From NCBI GenBank assembly GCA_034399355.1, contig JAXMMT010000036.1, positions 1-30,419 on the forward strand: DNA of 30,419 nt. The letters run 5' to 3'. The notes beneath the pieces are model-generated. The model was not told the origin of the DNA. It made no database searches and saw only the letters and a program-made list of their open reading frames with translations. The DNA is from UBA2279 sp034399355 (GTDB lineage: Bacteria; Actinomycetota; Coriobacteriia; Anaerosomatales; Anaerosomataceae). Positions 1-6,114 of the stretch are shown piece by piece; within the stretch, counting starts at the first letter, position 1; each line of letters starts with the position of its first letter. The translations under genes and the position numbers were made by a program.

Positions 1-134
1 AACCAGTACGTCGAGGTCCCGCCGACGGCCGCGATGATGAAGGCGGCCAAGCAGAGCACGACCACACCGGTCCATATCAGGTAACGAGGCCGCCGGACCG
101 GGTCTTTGAACCCGGCGAGCGATATCTTTGCCAT
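1..134 (-). CDS. N-terminus of a membrane-anchored protein, possibly NapC/NrfH-type cytochrome (cut by window edge)
   Basis: Only the first 44 codons are present. The peptide starts MAKISLAGFKDPVRR and continues with one strong hydrophobic helix (about residues 19-38) ending in STYWF, so it is a membrane-anchored protein with a basic cytoplasmic N-terminus. The start at 134 is chosen because a GGGGG tract lies 8 bases upstream; an in-frame ATG at 140 sits too close to that site. A short N-terminal anchor followed by an aromatic-rich edge is the layout of NapC/NrfH multihaem quinol dehydrogenases, where the first CxxCH would come next. No haem motif is inside the window, so this identity is a guess. 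It is divergent from the ferredoxin/selenoprotein unit. Confidence 0.45.
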   Translation of the reverse strand, partial: MAKISLAGFKDPVRRPRYLIWTGVVVLCLAAFIIAAVGGTSTYW

Positions 135-365
135 GCGCATCTCCCCCTGCTAGCGTACTTGTATACCCGACAGCCCAATGGCAGCTTGGTCATCGTTCAG
201 TCTACGATATCGGAACCCTTCTGACCAGACAATACAAGCAAGGGTACCGCGACCCTTTTCACGAAGATCACGACCTGGTCCAAAGCGGTGCATCGATGTC
301 CCGTACGCTTTCGGTTGGTATGCCGAGGGCGCCGCTGCGCATGGGTCATAGGGTTGGCATCAGGG
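135..365. other. Divergent intergenic region with a small hairpin and a possible operator half-site
   Basis: No convincing gene is present between the left-edge gene and the ferredoxin promoter. Two small elements are visible. TATACCC at 162-168 repeats one arm of the dyad at 374-391 and lies just upstream of the left-edge gene, where it could form a weak -10 for that gene on the minus strand. At 240-257 there is a perfect 6-bp inverted repeat, AAGGGT and ACCCTT around a 6-base loop, followed by TTC. It could be a weak terminator or a protein site. The long overlapping ORFs in this stretch have no recognisable protein features. Confidence 0.4.
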
Positions 366-393
366 TTGCAATCTATACCCCCGTGGGTATACT
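366..393 (+). promoter_or_regulatory. Promoter of the ferredoxin-selenoprotein unit
   Basis: TTGCAA at 366-371 and TATACT at 388-393 match the -35 (4/6) and -10 (5/6) consensus with a 16-base spacer. Transcription would begin near 400, leaving a leader of about 40 bases before the GTG start at 439. The spacer and the first bases of the -10 are filled by the dyad annotated separately, so bound repressor would block polymerase directly. Confidence 0.6.
374..391. promoter_or_regulatory. Perfect 7-4-7 dyad, candidate CsoR/CstR-family operator
   Basis: TATACCC at 374-380 and GGGTATA at 385-391 are exact reverse complements separated by CCGT. Operators of the CsoR/RcnR/CstR/FrmR repressor family are characteristically TA-flanked C-tract/G-tract dyads of this kind, and sense Cu(I), Ni/Co, persulfide or formaldehyde. 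The position between -35 and -10 supports repression. The repressor gene is not in this window and the assignment rests on site shape alone. Confidence 0.5.
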
Positions 394-438
394 TACCCTG
401 AGGGACACCCCTTGCGATGGAGCCCGAAAGGTGATCAT

Positions 439-642
439 GTGCGTACAGTGAGTATCGACAACACGAGTTGTGACCGCTCGCCCGGATGTCCGGCACGGCG
501 AGTCTGCCCGAGAGGTGCCATCTCGCTGATTCCCGGCGGGAGATACCCTGGTGCCAACGGATACACGGTTGACGAGGACCGCTGCACGGGCTGCGGAATC
601 TGCGCACGGGTGTGCGCCGGCGGCGCTATCCAGCTCGGCTGA
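439..642 (+). CDS. Small 4Fe-4S ferredoxin-like protein
   Basis: A 67-residue protein with two half-motifs. The N-terminal half has three cysteines spaced C-x5-C-x5-C-P (SCDRSPGCPARRVCPRGAI), and the C-terminal half has a standard CTGCGICARVC motif followed by GGAI. The second motif together with the distal Cys-Pro should hold one [4Fe-4S] cluster; the N-terminal motif has an expanded spacing and only three cysteines, so a second cluster is uncertain. The GTG at 439 is chosen because AAGGTGATC, a good match to the anti-Shine-Dalgarno, ends just before it; a TTG at 412 would lie near the expected transcription start and lacks a site. The gene is first in a two-gene unit: 11 bases separate its stop from the selenoprotein start. 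It probably passes electrons to or from that partner (inference). Confidence 0.75.
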   Translation: MRTVSIDNTSCDRSPGCPARRVCPRGAISLIPGGRYPGANGYTVDEDRCTGCGICARVCAGGAIQLG

Positions 643-653
643 GGAGGGACTTG

Positions 654-989
654 GTGGAGAAGCAGGTAGTGCTCGTCGAAGTGTTCGACTCCCCTACTGA
701 GACCGCGTGTTGGGGTGGCGGATGAGGCCCGACATGGTCTCCGGAGGAGATCACGTCTATCGTGCGTACAGAGATGCAGGGCCGCTTCGGCGACTCGGCG
801 CGCATTCTGTACCATGACACCAGCCGACCCGAAGTCCTGGCCCAGCACCCAGGCGAAGTACGCTGGATTCAGGATGATGGCCTCGTGTACCCGGTCACGT
901 TCATCGACGGTGAACCCGTCTACGACGGTGCGGTGTCCTACCCGGCGATCTTAAGAGCCGTCCAGGTGAAACTGCTGGCGACGACCTGA
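654..989 (+). CDS. Candidate selenoprotein, ArsD-like thioredoxin fold, Sec at in-frame TGA 723-725
   Basis: Reading from GTG 654 (GGAGGG ends 5 bases upstream) gives 111 residues if the in-frame TGA at 723-725 is read as selenocysteine, residue 24. The frame is open on both sides of the TGA. The N-terminal strand VVLVEVFD leads into C19-W-G-G-G-U24-G-P, a Cys-x4-Sec motif. The C-terminal half includes YPVTFIDGEPVYDG. This order (VFD, C-x4-C-G, then PxxxxDGExVxxG) is the layout of the arsenic metallochaperone ArsD, in which C13 and C18 of C-S-T-G-V-C bind As(III); the Sec lies exactly at the second Cys, with a 2-residue insertion before the motif. The C-terminal Cys pairs of ArsD are absent, so the family link is moderate. 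A SECIS-like hairpin follows the TGA. Its role is likely thiol/selenol redox or soft metal(loid)/persulfide handling with the upstream ferredoxin. Alternative: a gene broken by one nonsense change. Ordinary annotation would start at GTG 762 and lose the active site. Confidence 0.72.
731..757 (+). promoter_or_regulatory. Bacterial SECIS-like hairpin
   Basis: Bases 731-742 pair with 746-757 around the three-base loop GGA (743-745). Eleven of twelve positions pair (one G-U at 737/751, one A-C mismatch at 734/754). Seventeen bases lie between the TGA and the loop, as in E. coli fdhF, and the loop begins with G as required for SelB recognition. The hairpin lies inside the coding sequence, immediately after the TGA, where bacterial SECIS elements are found. 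Confidence 0.7.
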
Positions 990-1011
990 GCCCAGACGGA
1001 CCGTAACCTAC

Positions 1012-1046
1012 GAGGCTGGGGCGATACGCTCCGGCCTCTTCGTTTT
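1012..1046 (+). terminator. Rho-independent terminator of the ferredoxin-selenoprotein unit
   Basis: Bases 1012-1023 pair with 1027-1038 at all twelve positions (two G-U pairs) around the loop ATA, followed by TTCGTTTTC. It lies 22 bases after the selenoprotein stop and just before the convergent J-domain gene end, so it may also help insulate that gene. Confidence 0.75.
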
Positions 1047-1048
1047 CG

Positions 1049-1348
1049 TCAGCGCCGGTCACGACGGTTCAGATAGAGACCCACCAGCCCCTCTTCCCAG
1101 AACACGTCCCAGCCGTTGCGCGTGCCGCGCTCGGGGTGCAGCGTAGCGTCATAGTGAGCGCGCTTGACCGGATCGCCGAGAACAACGTACGCGTCATTGA
1201 TGCGCCGCATACGGTGATTGGCGGTCTCCTCAGCCTCCGCGGACGTGTCGGGGTGATACTTGAGCGCCAACACGCGGTATGCCTTGTCGATGACCGCAGG
1301 ATCGGCGTCCCGCGCGACCTGCAAGACCCGGTAGTGATCGGCGAACAC
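1049..1348 (-). CDS. J-domain (DnaJ-like) co-chaperone, short form
   Basis: A 99-residue protein that is almost entirely a J-domain. It has DHYRVLQVARDADPAVIDKAYR, split by helix boundaries, then the diagnostic KYHPD (His-Pro-Asp loop that stimulates Hsp70 ATPase), and RINDAYVVLGDPVKRAHYD in helices III/IV. There is no Gly/Phe-rich region, zinc finger or C-terminal substrate domain, so it is a class C J-protein that probably recruits DnaK to a specific client. The GTG at 1348 is favoured over GTG 1363 because GAGGTG lies 7 bases upstream, and because it starts right after the PBP stop codon (TAG, one base, GTG), which implies translational coupling to the PBP. Confidence 0.85.
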   Translation of the reverse strand: MFADHYRVLQVARDADPAVIDKAYRVLALKYHPDTSAEAEETANHRMRRINDAYVVLGDPVKRAHYDATLHPERGTRNGWDVFWEEGLVGLYLNRRDRR

Positions 1349-1349
1349 G

Positions 1350-3332
1350 CTAGTGCACCTCACATATCTTCGCCGGGACGTTCACCGGATTGAGATAGAT
1401 GTCAACGGGGTTGGGGCAACGCGGATTGGCCAACAAGAACGTATCGGCGCACACGCGCGCTTCAACGGCGCTACCACCCGAAGTGCTCTCCGGGGTCGGT
1501 ACCGGCTTGACGGGGCGGGTGCGCACAAGCGCCTGTTCCATGAACTGCTTCCAGATTATCGCGGGGAAGCTCCCACCGGTCACCCTGATCCCCCTGATAT
1601 TCGTCATCGGGATCTGCCCCTCAGGGTGACCGACCCAGACGGCCGTGACCAAGTCACCCGAGTAGCCGATGAACCACGCATCACGGTACTCCTGAGTGGT
1701 TCCAGTCTTGCCCGCCGACCATGAAGAGATTTTCGCCGCCTGCCCTGTACCCCTTTCGATCACGTCGTGGAGCATCAGTGAGGTGGTTGTTGCCGCGTCC
1801 TCAGAAATCGCGCGCGTGGATACCCGGTCGAATCCGGGGACGGGTGTCCCGTCGTCTTCGGTCACCTCGATAATCGCCGATGGCGTCACGTGAACACCTC
1901 CATTCGCAACAGTCCCATAAGCAGACGCCATTTCCAGCGGCGACACACCGGTCGTGAGGCCACCAAGCGCAATGGCGGGGTTGGGCTCCAGCGGGCTCGT
2001 GATACCCATCGCCTTCGCGGTCTCGACGACCTTCTCGGGACCAAGACTCATAATCAGCCGCGCATACACCGCATTGACCGACCAGTTCGTCGCCGCCGAG
2101 AGGCTGAGTGAACCACCCGTAATCGTGTTCTCGTAATTCTGTACGTTCCAGGTGCCGTCCTTGACCTCGACGGTATAGGGTGCGGCCGAGAACACATCGT
2201 TCGGCGTGACACCATTCTCGAGCGCCGTCACGAGCACGAAGACCTTGAAAGCCGATCCCGGCTGCCGCCTCCCCTGCGTGGCCAGATTGAACTTATCCTG
2301 GGTGAAATCACGACCACCGACCATCGCGAGGATGTCACCGTTGTGGTGATCGATGCAGACAAGCGCTACGGAGGGGTCATCTTCCCTACCGAGTACGGTC
2401 ATCGCGGTAGCTTCGGCCTTCTGCTGAACCGCCGGGTCGAGCGTCGTGTACACGCGCAAACCGCCCTGGAAGACCATCTCGGAACCGAAGTCGCTGATGA
2501 GTGCCTGCTTCACGTACTCCACGAAGTAGGGTGCGAACTCGGGAACCTCTTCGGGAGCAGCGACGACGATCTCCTCGGCTCGCGCCAATCGTTCCTCATC
2601 GGCGGTTATGTAGCTGAGCTCGCGCATCTTGGCGAGCACAAGGTTGCGTCGTTCCAAAGCGGCCCCCGGGTTGTCTGCCGGGGAATACCGACCAGGTGAT
2701 CGGATAACCGCCGCAAGAGTCGCGGACTCGGTGAGCGTGAGTGCAGAAGCCGACTTGGCGAAGTAGCGCTGCGCTGCGCTCTCGACCCCGTACGAGCCCT
2801 CACCGAAGTAGACGAGATTCAGATAGGTCTCGAGTACTTCGCGCTTATCGACCTTGGTCTCCAGCTGGAACGCGAGTAACGCCTCGCGAATCTTGCGGGT
2901 CAGGGTACGATCGCCGTCTGTGAACAGGAGCTTGACCACCTGCTGGGTGATCGTACTACCGCCTTGGGCGTATGCGCCGGCCTCTGTGTTGACTTTGAGG
3001 GCCCGCGCTATCGCCTCCATGTCGATGCCCTTGTGCGTATAGAAACGCTCGTCTTCGATGGCGACGACAGCGTCGATGCATGCCTGAGGAATGTCATCGT
3101 AGCGCACGATCGTCCGGTCCTGCTCGCCATGCCATGTGGCGAGTTCAGAGCCATCTGCAGCGTAGACGACGGACGTGCGCGGTGCCTTGATGGTGAGGAC
3201 GTCAACACCGACCTCGGGCAACGTCTCTGAGAGTCGGTACAAGTAGATACCGGCCACGAGAAACACGACGAGCAGACCAGCGAGGACGCTGGCGATAATC
3301 TTCAGTATGAGCGTGAGCCGACTCGATGACAC
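1350..3332 (-). CDS. Class A penicillin-binding protein (bifunctional glycosyltransferase/transpeptidase)
   Basis: A 660-residue membrane protein that polymerises and cross-links peptidoglycan. One N-terminal transmembrane helix (about 10-32) is followed by a GT51 transglycosylase domain: catalytic Glu in EDERFYTHKGID (residues 93-104), QGGSTITQQVVK (123-134) and RKIREALLAFQLE. The transpeptidase domain has all three boxes: S360-A-F-K, S418-V-N and K542-T-G-T. The C-terminal tail carries three cysteines (VCAD, RCPN, ICEVH) of unknown use. The open frame runs far upstream but without PBP features; the GTG at 3332 is chosen because GGAGGT lies 8 bases before it and the membrane anchor follows directly. 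The J-domain gene is translationally coupled downstream. Confidence 0.93.
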   Translation of the reverse strand: MSSSRLTLILKIIASVLAGLLVVFLVAGIYLYRLSETLPEVGVDVLTIKAPRTSVVYAADGSELATWHGEQDRTIVRYDDIPQACIDAVVAIEDERFYTHKGIDMEAIARALKVNTEAGAYAQGGSTITQQVVKLLFTDGDRTLTRKIREALLAFQLETKVDKREVLETYLNLVYFGEGSYGVESAAQRYFAKSASALTLTESATLAAVIRSPGRYSPADNPGAALERRNLVLAKMRELSYITADEERLARAEEIVVAAPEEVPEFAPYFVEYVKQALISDFGSEMVFQGGLRVYTTLDPAVQQKAEATAMTVLGREDDPSVALVCIDHHNGDILAMVGGRDFTQDKFNLATQGRRQPGSAFKVFVLVTALENGVTPNDVFSAAPYTVEVKDGTWNVQNYENTITGGSLSLSAATNWSVNAVYARLIMSLGPEKVVETAKAMGITSPLEPNPAIALGGLTTGVSPLEMASAYGTVANGGVHVTPSAIIEVTEDDGTPVPGFDRVSTRAISEDAATTTSLMLHDVIERGTGQAAKISSWSAGKTGTTQEYRDAWFIGYSGDLVTAVWVGHPEGQIPMTNIRGIRVTGGSFPAIIWKQFMEQALVRTRPVKPVPTPESTSGGSAVEARVCADTFLLANPRCPNPVDIYLNPVNVPAKICEVH

Positions 3333-3440
3333 CGAAGTTACCTCCAGGACCCGGATCATCGGCACCCCTGTGGCACCCAAAGCGCGCGATGCGTCCGTCC
3401 AGTATGCTGTGCTCAGCTCTATACACCCGGTTATGGGAGC

Positions 3441-4112
3441 ATGACAAGGCACATGGTAGCACGCAGGAAGCCATCGGAGCGTAGTGCGACCGACCCTGGT
3501 TCGGTGCTCGGATCGGCTGTGCTCGCATGGTTTCTGACCTGGCGTTTGTTGCTCACGCGTGCCCTGTTCTTGCCGATACGCACGGCCAAGAGGCTGCGCT
3601 ACGAACCGCGGCCGGGCCTTGTGCTCGCCTACGTGCTCACCCCAGAAAGCACCATGCGCTCTGCGGAAGGAGCGCCGGCCCGCCTCTCGGCGTTCGGCAT
3701 ACGAGCGTTTCTCGCCGGAGCGCTCGGCCTTGTGGTCATCTCGGCCATCACGGGGGGCGATACCACCATCGCAGGCTCGGGGGTACTCTCGGCGGTCGTC
3801 TGGGCGTTTGCCCGCCTCGGCATGATGCTGTTCTTTGCGAGAGTCAACCGCGCGGAACGCACGGCCGTCGTCACGGGATGGGCCGCAGGACTGCTCCCCT
3901 ACGTCATCGGCGTCACGATCGGCCTCAGGGCCATTGCGTTCCTCGTCTCGGCCATCTACACCGACGCGGCGCTCAGCGGTGTTGGCATCGACCGCAAACG
4001 TTCTCGCTCGATGGTGGCACGGACCTTCAGCGCCCAGGGCATCGTGGTCGGCGCATCCTGGGGAGTACGCGCGATCATCGCGGCATTCGTGGCGCTCGGC
4101 ACCCCGCTCTAG
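3441..4112 (+). CDS. Hypothetical polytopic membrane protein
   Basis: I do not recognise the family. The 223-residue product has a basic N-terminus and about four or five hydrophobic segments, for example around IRAFLAGALGLVVISAI, SAVVWAFARLGMMLFFA, AAGLLPYVIGVTIGLRAIAF and IVVGASWGVRAIIAAFVAL. The arrangement of a soluble N-terminal third and a membrane C-terminal part resembles Yip1-like small membrane proteins, but that is only an impression. The start is uncertain: ATG 3441 has GGGAG almost abutting it, and ATG 3453 has AAGG close upstream. Its stop overlaps the stop of the convergent transporter gene by four bases. Confidence 0.65.
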   Translation: MTRHMVARRKPSERSATDPGSVLGSAVLAWFLTWRLLLTRALFLPIRTAKRLRYEPRPGLVLAYVLTPESTMRSAEGAPARLSAFGIRAFLAGALGLVVISAITGGDTTIAGSGVLSAVVWAFARLGMMLFFARVNRAERTAVVTGWAAGLLPYVIGVTIGLRAIAFLVSAIYTDAALSGVGIDRKRSRSMVARTFSAQGIVVGASWGVRAIIAAFVALGTPL

Positions 4113-5020
4113 ACAGCGGCGAACTCGTCGGTCGCAACCGGCGACGTCGTACGCCATTCGGCTGCGACCACACCGGCAATAACCAGCGCGACGCCAAACA
4201 ACTGCACCAGAGTCAAGCGTTCTTGGAGAAAGACCGCTGCAAGCGCGATCGTGAAGATCGGCTCCATCGTCGAGACGATTGCAGCCTGAGAGGGTCCGAG
4301 AGCGCGGATACCATGCAGGTAGAGAACGACCGCGGCGAACGTCGGGATGAGTACGATCAAGCCGAGCAGCACCCACATCCGACCGCTCCACCCGGTGACC
4401 GAAAGGCTCTCGCCCGATGCAAGCGTCACTGCCGCCAGGACGATCGCGGACAAGCCGAACGTGTACGTCATAACGACGATGCGGGATCGCTTCCCGACGA
4501 GCGTGTGGGACAGCATGTTGAAGATGGAGTAGCAGAACGCGGCACCGAGGCCGAGCAAAACACCGGGCAGCGTCACCGAGACACGGGATGTAGCCAGCCC
4601 GACCACCAGTGCGCACCCCGCGAACGTCAGGGCGATGGCAAAGATACGATTTCTGGTGAGTGGCTCCCGGTACATGAACCAGCTGAGCAGCGCCACCATG
4701 GCGGGATACGTGTACAGCAGAACAGCCACGACAGACGCGGACGCGAACTTGAGCGCGTAGAAGTAGCAGATCGAGGCGGCGCCGTACCCCGTGACCGACA
4801 TCAGCGCGTACGCTTTCATGTCACGGGCGCCCGAAACAAGCTTGGTCCGGTCACGAGCGAGCTGGTAAACAGCCATCATCGCCGTCACTATCGCGAAGCG
4901 CCACGTCAACATGGGAAGAGGTCGGGCACCCTCCGCATATGCGAGGTTCGTGAAGATAGCCAGCGTGCCGAAGCACGCGGCAGACAGGACGACGATGGCG
5001 AGTGAGCCGCGCCGGTTCAT
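4109..5020 (-). CDS. EamA-family (DMT superfamily) transporter
   Basis: A 303-residue protein with ten predicted hydrophobic helices in two EamA repeats. Features are ACFGTLAIFTNLAY in helix 1, YFYALKFASASVVAVLLYTYP at the end of repeat 1 and its counterpart ALGPSQAAIVSTMEPIFTI in repeat 2, followed by LQERLTLVQLFGVALVIAG. Such proteins move small metabolites, often amino acids or nucleobases, out of or into the cell; the substrate cannot be read here. The ATG at 5020 is chosen for its GGAGGTGG site. It is divergent from the VanZ-like gene. Confidence 0.88.
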   Translation of the reverse strand: MNRRGSLAIVVLSAACFGTLAIFTNLAYAEGARPLPMLTWRFAIVTAMMAVYQLARDRTKLVSGARDMKAYALMSVTGYGAASICYFYALKFASASVVAVLLYTYPAMVALLSWFMYREPLTRNRIFAIALTFAGCALVVGLATSRVSVTLPGVLLGLGAAFCYSIFNMLSHTLVGKRSRIVVMTYTFGLSAIVLAAVTLASGESLSVTGWSGRMWVLLGLIVLIPTFAAVVLYLHGIRALGPSQAAIVSTMEPIFTIALAAVFLQERLTLVQLFGVALVIAGVVAAEWRTTSPVATDEFAAV

Positions 5021-5128
5021 TCCACCTCCAGGGACGATGGTCGGTACGTTCGCACTCCGCCAACAGCGAGTCAACCAATGGGTCTGCTAGACTCACCCGA
5101 GTCGAGTAACGCACAGGATCGGAGCGAC

Positions 5129-5524
5129 GTGAGACCGCGATGGTGCAAGACGCTGGCCTGGGCCGGCACGGCATTGTGGGCAGCAACCATCTTCGCCCTG
5201 TCGAGCATTCCCGGGTCAGATCTCCCCCCGGGAGAGTACAGCACCGTAGGACATTTCGCGCTCTACTTCGTTCTGAGCGCGGTGGCATTCACCGCACTTG
5301 ACAGCCGACCGCGTACCCGAGCTCTCTCGGCCATCGCACTGGCCTCTGCGTACGGCATCAGTGATGAGCTGCATCAGCTCTTCGTGCCGGGTCGCTGTGC
5401 CGACCCCGTCGACTGGCTCGTCGACACAGCCGGCGCCGTGGCCGCGGCTACCCTGATCCTTCTGGCTATGCGGGTACGCGCATCGCGAATGAATCGCCAA
5501 GGGCGGTCACCGTCTATACGGTAA
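5129..5524 (+). CDS. VanZ-like family membrane protein
   Basis: A 131-residue membrane protein. The VanZ-like signature is clear: a first helix, then FALSSIPGSDLPP, a His at the start of the second helix (VGHFALYFVLSAVAF), and ISDELHQLFVPGRCADPVDW with a final helix DTAGAVAAATLILLA. VanZ confers low-level teicoplanin tolerance in enterococci, but most family members have no defined function. GTG 5129 is preferred because GGAG lies 4 bases upstream and the membrane-proximal sequence starts at once; an in-frame ATG at 5078 would add 17 residues with no site. Its stop codon lies inside the hairpin at 5501-5530. Confidence 0.85.
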   Translation: MRPRWCKTLAWAGTALWAATIFALSSIPGSDLPPGEYSTVGHFALYFVLSAVAFTALDSRPRTRALSAIALASAYGISDELHQLFVPGRCADPVDWLVDTAGAVAAATLILLAMRVRASRMNRQGRSPSIR

Positions 5525-5530
5525 CCGCCC
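5501..5530. terminator. Strong hairpin between convergent genes, possible bidirectional terminator
   Basis: Bases 5501-5513 pair with 5518-5530 at twelve of thirteen positions (C-A mismatch 5508/5523) around the loop CTAT. It contains the stop of the VanZ-like gene and lies 25 bases beyond the end of the convergent Cys-rich gene. There is no T-run on either side, so it is not a classical intrinsic terminator. Confidence 0.5.
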
Positions 5531-5555
5531 CTAGGAATCGGAAGTCGTCTTCGAT

Positions 5556-6035
5556 CTACGCGAGGCCGAGCAAGTCCATCAGCCGCTGGGCGATGCGCTG
5601 CAACCCGACAATGATGCCGCCGAAGAACCCCTCGTCCTCCTGCGTTTCAGCGCGAACCGTGGCAGCGACCGGCTTCTCGCCGGGCTCACCGGAAGACTCT
5701 CTAAGCGCTCCCGCTTTCACCTGAGCTTTGACCTTGGCGTCGACAGGCTCGAGCGCATCGTCCTTGATCTCCGCCTGGGTCTGGGTCTGGGTCTGGGTCC
5801 GCGTGCACGTCTGGTCATCATCACACTCGGCAGTGCAGCCCTCGCACGGCCCCTCACGCAGGCAGTCGCGCGTCGACAGGCAATCCCCATCGCCCGGAGG
5901 CACGTCGAGTCCTCCAGTGCATGACTCCTGTTTCTGCGCCGATGATTCGCTGTTTCCTGCGGCAAGCGCTGCGACAGGCACCGCCAGGACAGCGACCATA
6001 GCTGCGACCGCCAAGAGCGCGATCATCTTCCTCAT
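5556..6035 (-). CDS. Secreted Cys-rich hypothetical protein with a Thr-Gln repeat
   Basis: A 159-residue protein. A classical signal peptide (MRKMIALLAVAAMVAVL, then AALAA) precedes a region of eight cysteines in about 40 residues (roughly 38-80, including CLREGPCEGCTAEC). A short TQTQTQTQ repeat and an Ala/Lys/Glu-rich stretch follow. The C-terminus, FFGGIIVGLQRIAQRLMDLL, looks like an amphipathic helix that could bind membrane or a partner. The cysteines suggest disulfides or metal binding outside the cell. ATG 6035 is chosen because GAGGTG lies 6 bases upstream. I do not recognise the family. Confidence 0.7.
   Translation of the reverse strand: MRKMIALLAVAAMVAVLAVPVAALAAGNSESSAQKQESCTGGLDVPPGDGDCLSTRDCLREGPCEGCTAECDDDQTCTRTQTQTQTQAEIKDDALEPVDAKVKAQVKAGALRESSGEPGEKPVAATVRAETQEDEGFFGGIIVGLQRIAQRLMDLLGLA
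5775..5798 (+). repeat. Hexanucleotide tandem repeat, CTGGGT x4
   Basis: Four perfect copies of CTGGGT sit inside the Cys-rich secreted protein gene and encode its Thr-Gln repeat on the minus strand. Slippage by whole units would change protein length without shifting the frame. Confidence 0.9.
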
Positions 6036-6114
6036 GCGAAGCACCTCACTTCTATGACTTCAGGATCAATCGTCTACAGAAACGGTTCAGGTACGGGAGG
6101 AGATACGGCCAGCA

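Noticed and set aside
128..451. Overlapping ORFs on both strands in the left intergenic region
   Set aside because: No recognisable protein features, and they run across a promoter and operator.
723..725. TGA as a simple nonsense mutation making a pseudogene
   Set aside because: Not excluded, but the TGA falls on the expected second Cys, the frame is otherwise intact and a SECIS-like hairpin follows at the right distance.
762..989. Stand-alone 75-residue protein starting at GTG 762
   Set aside because: It lacks a good ribosome site and the N-terminal strand of the fold. The in-frame upstream part from GTG 654 has a strong site and completes the protein through the TGA.
3333..4616. Long N-terminal extension of the PBP frame
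   Set aside because: The extension is Arg/Cys-rich shadow sequence antisense to the membrane protein gene. The GTG at 3332 has a ribosome site and precedes the membrane anchor.
3527..5005. 492-residue plus-strand ORF
   Set aside because: Arg/His/Asp-rich composition with no domain; shadow of the membrane protein and of the antisense EamA transporter, a common artefact at high GC.
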